Source: Viscum album (taxonomy: Eukaryota; Streptophyta; Magnoliopsida; Santalales; Viscaceae). From it: a stretch of DNA of 64,000 nucleotides. The position numbers and the translations under genes were made by a program. Shown here in pieces: positions 59,967-64,000 of this stretch. Position 1 is the stretch's first letter. The number at the start of each line of letters is the position of its first letter. The stretch is from the NCBI GenBank assembly GCA_963277665.1, contig OY728130.1, positions 1,364,546,393 to 1,364,610,392 of the forward strand. Reading direction: 5' to 3'. Below the pieces are notes generated by a model that had not been told where the DNA came from, ran no database searches, and was given only the letters and a program-made list of their open reading frames with translations.

Positions 59967-62590
59967 ATAATAACAACCCAGATCTTTATTACACACTTAA
60001 AGGTAATTTATTTCATAAAATATTCACTTGATACAAAATATAATATCAAAAGGTATTGTGTCTTTTGGGATTTGAAACATTACATAACTACTTAAAATAT
60101 GAAATACACATCTTTATTGAAAATATCTTTTTCATGACCACACACATTCCTTTGTACTTAGCATTGTATGGAATAACTTGAGTACATCCCTAAAAACCAG
60201 TGAGTGGTAAATCCTAGTAATAGAGTAAAAAATGAATAACATGAAGAATACCATACATGTTTGGTAATAGTAATATCAATAGAGAATAAGGTAAATTTGA
60301 TCATAAAGGCATGATATTGCATGATATCATAACATGGAAATGTGGAAACAATATTTAACACGATATTATTATAAGACAAGCCTCATTGCACATGGAGAAT
60401 GAGTAAAACCTCATTACACTTGAATTAGAATGAGTAAAAAATCATTTCTCCTAATGTATCATGATACTAATCTCTACCCAATGCATTAGAGCACTATCAG
60501 GGCATACCCTTCTTAATCATTTCATTTCATGCGTAAGGGTGACACATGGATGATATAACATAGATAAATTAAACATAATCATTTATTCAATGATAAAGTA
60601 ATATGTAATTAATATTTGAAACTATATAATCAATATATAAATTTTCATAAAGGTGAAAACCCTTTATAGATAAAGGGGTGTGGTATTCACCACACAATAA
60701 CTTTGTCTTGTTAAATTGCGGTACAATTTCGGCACATAACGACGTGAAATAAGAATTCATAAAAATCGTTGATCAGAGAAGAAGGGGTGTCTCATTATAT
60801 ATACACGAAATGAAATTTAAGGGGGTAATATAGATACATTTACCAACTTATTTAATAGAATTTAGATTCATAAAACAAAAATAATTGCATGAATTTAAAT
60901 GAGGAGAGAGAAATCCCTTATGGAATTTCGGCATGGTAACAAGTGTAATTGGGATGCATTAATGAAAGAGAAAGGGGTATCTAATCATTCAAAAATAAGT
61001 ATGTAAGTATATGGGAGGTTCTAAATAATACTCCAACAGTTTTAATTGAAAAGATAAGTGTATAGAAATATAAATAAACTTGGAAAAAAAATTAGAGATG
61101 AAGAAATCCCTTACTTTGAAGTTTGATCCCAAAGGATTTGGAAGAGTTTGAGAGAGGCTCCATGGGAGATTGGGGAGAATTAGGGAAATTTTAGGGATAG
61201 GAGGGAAGGGTAGGGACTTTATAAAAGGGTTTTGAGTGAATATAAGTGGGAGATTGGGTGGGTTTATATTGGAAATGGGAGGACATTTTTTATTATTTTG
61301 GTTTTGGACACTATGTGTTAAACTAATCAAAACGACAAGACAACCCATGGTTTTTTCCCATGGTTTTTTTACAAAGGGGAGTGGAAAAAACTATTATATA
61401 AGGCCAAGGTCTGAACATATGAAAATATTATTCTTGATTATGTGGAGGTGAGTCACATTCTCAAGGAAATCATTTAAAAAAGTTAAAATGTTTTATATGT
61501 ATTAGAGGGTCCACTAAGGGACCATAAAAATAATCAAAAAAATTCTAAAAGCATAGTATTTTAAAGGTAGAACATATATTGTCTGAACATCATGTTTACA
61601 ATATTTTATTACATCACTATTGGGTCATTGTGATGTCATAAAACACATTATTTATTTAAAGGGTATTTAATGTTTACCCAAAAATTCGACTCGCTCAGAA
61701 AATTATGAAAGTATCACTGTTGGATAATTTTTATGTCATGATTCCAAAAATAATGTTAATTTTATCTAAATAATAATCAAAATATTTGAATTTTTACTTT
61801 TAGAATAAAAACTGACATTTATCGAAAATTCATGGTTTTTGACAAAAACATCTTTTAAACTATAATAAAAAATATAATTGTTTTCATAAAAATTATACGA
61901 TCATTTATATATAATAAAAATTAATTTAGTAATAATATTTTATAAAAGTATTATTTAATTTAAAATGCATTAATGAATCAAAATAGATTTCTTAATTGAA
62001 TATGAACTAAAAATACTAATTATTCTTTGAAAACAATATATAACGTAACAATAATAAAATTAATATATATTATTTATTCTATTAAAAAATGATACATATA
62101 ATAATAATTCTAGGTTCTTGTCACATAACCCCCTATAACACCCGCATAATACCTAAGGATAAGTATTTCGATGGGGACAGACTCTTGGGGTGTCTTAGAT
62201 AACATCACTCAGGTGGTAATCTCTATTAACTTCCACTTCTCCCATTGGTGGTTCTGTTCAAACATAACATGTTGAAGCTCAGCTTGGGCTTGTTCAAGAG
62301 CGAAGCCTAGTGAATCTACCTCATTTCTGAGCTCTAATAAATTTTCTTCATACAGATCAATTCTAATCGATGAGGATATAGATTTCATTGTCTGAGTAAG
62401 TTGGATTTCTTAAAGACCTATATTTATACTAATAAATTGATCGTTTTTCAACAACTATATTAGCAATGGTAACAATTCTTAACTACATTTCGACATCTAA
62501 AAACATAAAACCAAGTGCATATTTTATATAAACATTATACATAATAAGACATTTAATTATTTCATGAATAATTCCATTAATGAAATTTTT
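59967..62590 (-). mobile_element. Gypsy LTR fragment F inserted in the 5' LTR of C
   Basis: The segment has no counterpart in the left LTR of C, where the alignment closes between about 23590 and 23605. It begins near ATAACAACCCAGATC and runs as LTR-like DNA to GTTCTTGTCACA (62125). After that comes ATAACCCCCTAT, which reads as a polypurine tract ATAGGGGGTTAT on the - strand, and then 450 bases with a small - strand open frame. So it looks like the 3' LTR and 3' internal end of a - strand element whose 5' part is lost. Two copies of AATTTCGGCA (60727 and 60923) and a proline-rich frame (60989-61348, -) are in the LTR part. Borders are approximate. Confidence 0.5.
62209..62388 (-). CDS. 59-codon open frame, charged helical peptide, family unknown
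   Basis: From the ATG at 62388 the frame runs 59 codons to a TGA at 62209. It reads DLYEENLLELRNEVDSLGFA, then LEQAQAELQHVMFEQNHQWE and KWKLIEITT. Leucines and acidic residues spaced by three and four suggest a coiled coil. The codons are clearly richer in GC than the AT-rich DNA on both sides. By position it is the C-terminal end of the last protein of fragment F, just before its polypurine tract. I do not recognise it as integrase, chromodomain or gag. It could be the tail of an extra 3' ORF or of a captured gene; it is unlikely to be expressed. Confidence 0.4.
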   Translation of the reverse strand: MKSISSSIRIDLYEENLLELRNEVDSLGFALEQAQAELQHVMFEQNHQWEKWKLIEITT

Positions 62591-63645
62591 TTTTGTTAAA
62601 TATATGTTGTTTTTTTCTACCCCAATGCTTTATAGATATAAAAAGTAATAATGATAATATAATATTTTAGGTCATTTTCACTATTATCATTGTAGTTTAA
62701 CCCTTGGTAAAGAAATTTTTACCTTACCTATGGTAATTAATTTTATACTACATTCAAAATTCTTTTTGGTAAAACATTAAACTAAAATTATTAAGAATTA
62801 TAAAAATATGATGATTAAAAATATGGAATCCATTTTTCATACTTAAATTCATAAAAGTGGAAGTAATTAATTTAAAATTAATCTTGCCGACACTATAAGA
62901 AAGTGGATTTTTAAGGTGAAATTTTAATAAGTTTTGTAAGTTTTTAAATCTTAAATAAATATTAAACTAATTAAAATGACCTCAATTATATAAATAGATG
63001 TATTATTAAACGGATTTTACTTTTAATGAAATTAAAAATATAATTTATCATTATAAATTATTTAACCTAAAAGGTAGTTTTCAATTAAAATTCAATATTT
63101 TCAACTATTCATCAAAAATAAAACCTTTTAAAAAAACCCAAAAACCCAAAACAATATTTTTTTGGAAATTTAAATTTAAAAAATGGAGTATATTTTTAAA
63201 AAATAATTTTAAATTGTTTGCACAAATATTGATTAAACCATCGTTTAGAAAAAATATAGTTTTTTCAAAACACGTTTCCTTTTATATTAAATGATTCTTA
63301 TCTTATTGATAATCATTAGATAACTTATAAACCTATGAAAAATGTATATTTCCATTATTTTTTAAACCCTATTCATCCATGACATTCGAATGGCTAGATG
63401 ATAACTATCATATTAAATAATAACATTAATAGCATACTGTTGTTTAGTAAAACTCGGTCTTGCATGTCACACAATCTAAACTGAATGTTTTGTGAATTAA
63501 AAGCTATTGAATATATTTAATTTATTTAAAATAGTGAATATTTCATATAGTTTCCTGATTTTATATTTACTTATATTCTTGGTGTTTCTTGTCATATACA
63601 CATTCAAATACAGAGTTATATTTTTAAAATTTTTGGGGTGTTAAA

Positions 63646-64000
63646 TCTTTGATGCATTTAACATGAATAACTATTTATTCATAATGGTTAATGTTTCCAT
63701 TAAATTTATTATTTATGAGGGTAAAGATTTAAAATTTATCAAATAGGTAATAATTTATTTTTAAATATTAATTTCTTTTGGAATTACATATATTTTGAAT
63801 GAAGGAATGTTGTCATTTATAGTTCAAAATCACTAATAATTTCTTATAGACCTGATATTTAATGAGATTCCTTATCTTCTTCAACATTTTCCACTATTTG
63901 GTATGTTAATCAATAAATTAAATGTTTATTATGAAAAAATAATTTTATTTATATTTTAATTTGATATATTTTTACTCCATGCCCTTGTTTTCCAAAAATA
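63646..64000 (+). repeat. 3' LTR of element B, right part (continues past the window)
   Basis: Resumes the B LTR alignment: ATGCATTTAACATGAATA here pairs with ATGTATTTAACATGAATA at 10454, and TTTCCACTATTTGG and TTGTTTTCCAAAA near the window end pair with about 10650-10690 and 10783-10795. About 1.3 kb of LTR should follow. Confidence 0.8.

Larger units (their letters stand above)
19270..63645 (-). mobile_element. Long-LTR gypsy-type element C, - strand, internally reduced and re-invaded
   Basis: C is defined by two LTR copies. The left one is 19270-24692 plus 41296-41396 (split by A), and the right one is 55297-63645 (carrying fragment F). Without inserts both are about 5.5-5.7 kb. The orientation is inferred from homology with A: sequence left of the right LTR (about 55130-55296) matches the leader of A next to its 5' LTR (37730-37892), and sequence right of the left LTR (41397-41440) matches the 3' end of A after its polypurine tract. 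The interior left after removing D and Cassandra is only about 1.7 kb, with no readable pol. The target duplication is TCTAT/TCTTT. Confidence 0.75.
55297..63645 (-). repeat. 5' LTR of element C with inserted fragment F
   Basis: Collinear with 19270-24692 plus 41296-41396 apart from about 59967-62590. Its outer end (63645) is followed by TCTTT, the partner of TCTAT at 19265. Without F it is about 5.7 kb. Conserved islands include short GC-richer patches, each with a TCACTTTG-type or GTAGTCCA-type motif (for example 58510-58560 and 58700-58740), that recur in the other LTR and within themselves. Confidence 0.72.
8338..64000 (+). mobile_element. Ty3/gypsy chromovirus B, host of the inner nest; right end beyond the window
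   Basis: B has a 5' LTR (8338-12135), a primer site, a degraded gag region, pol (reverse transcriptase, RNase H, integrase, chromodomain; 14350-17110), a polypurine tract and a 3' LTR starting at 17149. The 3' LTR follows the 5' LTR base order from 17149 to 19269, then breaks; the same alignment resumes at 63646, which pairs with about 10446 of the 5' LTR, and runs to the window end, pairing with about 10800. So the 44 kb between is a later insertion (C). About 1.3 kb of the 3' LTR should lie past 64000. The coding part is full of stops. Confidence 0.82.

Noticed and set aside
60989..61348. 119-codon proline-rich frame on the - strand
   Set aside because: It lies in the LTR part of fragment F, has no family motif and arises from pyrimidine-rich LTR DNA.
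1..64000. CRISPR array, bacterial operon, tRNA gene or intact host plant gene
   Set aside because: No spaced identical repeats with unique spacers, no cloverleaf I could recognise and no intact long frame exist. All recognisable coding remnants belong to retroelements.

Overview
The window holds no host gene that I can recognise. It is a stack of nested, mostly dead retrotransposons from the nuclear genome of a large-genome vascular plant, most likely an angiosperm. The evidence for a plant is the set of elements: Ty3/gypsy chromoviruses with a C-terminal chromodomain, a Ty1/copia element, plant L1-type LINEs with a C-terminal RNase H, and a Cassandra miniature retrotransposon whose LTRs carry 5S rRNA-like sequence. 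Most of the DNA is very AT-rich and full of stops, as expected for old methylated repeats. The exceptions are the younger gypsy element D, the Cassandra element and the LINEs, which are richer in GC. I cannot name the species. Element letters A to F are my own labels.

The layout is a set of boxes within boxes. The outermost is a + strand copia remnant E (primer site near 3080, integrase and reverse transcriptase remnants 6880-8230), cut by gypsy element B at about 8338. B (+ strand, 5' LTR 8338-12135, pol 14350-17110, 3' LTR from 17149) is itself split: its 3' LTR runs 17149-19269 and resumes at 63646, running off the window end. Everything between is element C (- strand, 19270-63645, LTRs of about 5.5 kb, very little internal sequence). 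The left LTR of C is split by element A (- strand chromovirus, 24693-41295, LTRs about 3.0 kb, pol 27745-31418, gag 36911-37420). A is interrupted by an almost full-length L1-type LINE in gag (about 31420-36910, - strand) and carries a 5'-truncated LINE tail in its 5' LTR (39126-39542, + strand). The short internal part of C holds gypsy element D (+ strand, 41747-53160, LTRs about 3.27 kb, 5-bp target duplication) and, directly against it, an 801-bp Cassandra element (53165-53965). The right LTR of C holds a further gypsy LTR fragment F (about 59967-62590). The deepest chain is E > B > C > A > LINE, five levels.

None of the elements can be autonomous. D has lost its protease, reverse transcriptase and integrase active sites by separate lesions. 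A has an Asp to Asn change at the reverse transcriptase catalytic pair. B, C and E are shredded by stops. The most distinctive items are the Cassandra element with its 5S-type internal promoters, the exactly 22-bp GC-rich tandem array kept in both D LTRs, the giant-LTR, tiny-interior element C, and a small open coiled-coil-like frame (62209-62388, - strand) in fragment F that matches nothing I know. Boundaries were found by comparing repeat copies by eye, so most are good to a few bases only where a TSD or PBS is given, and to tens of bases elsewhere.
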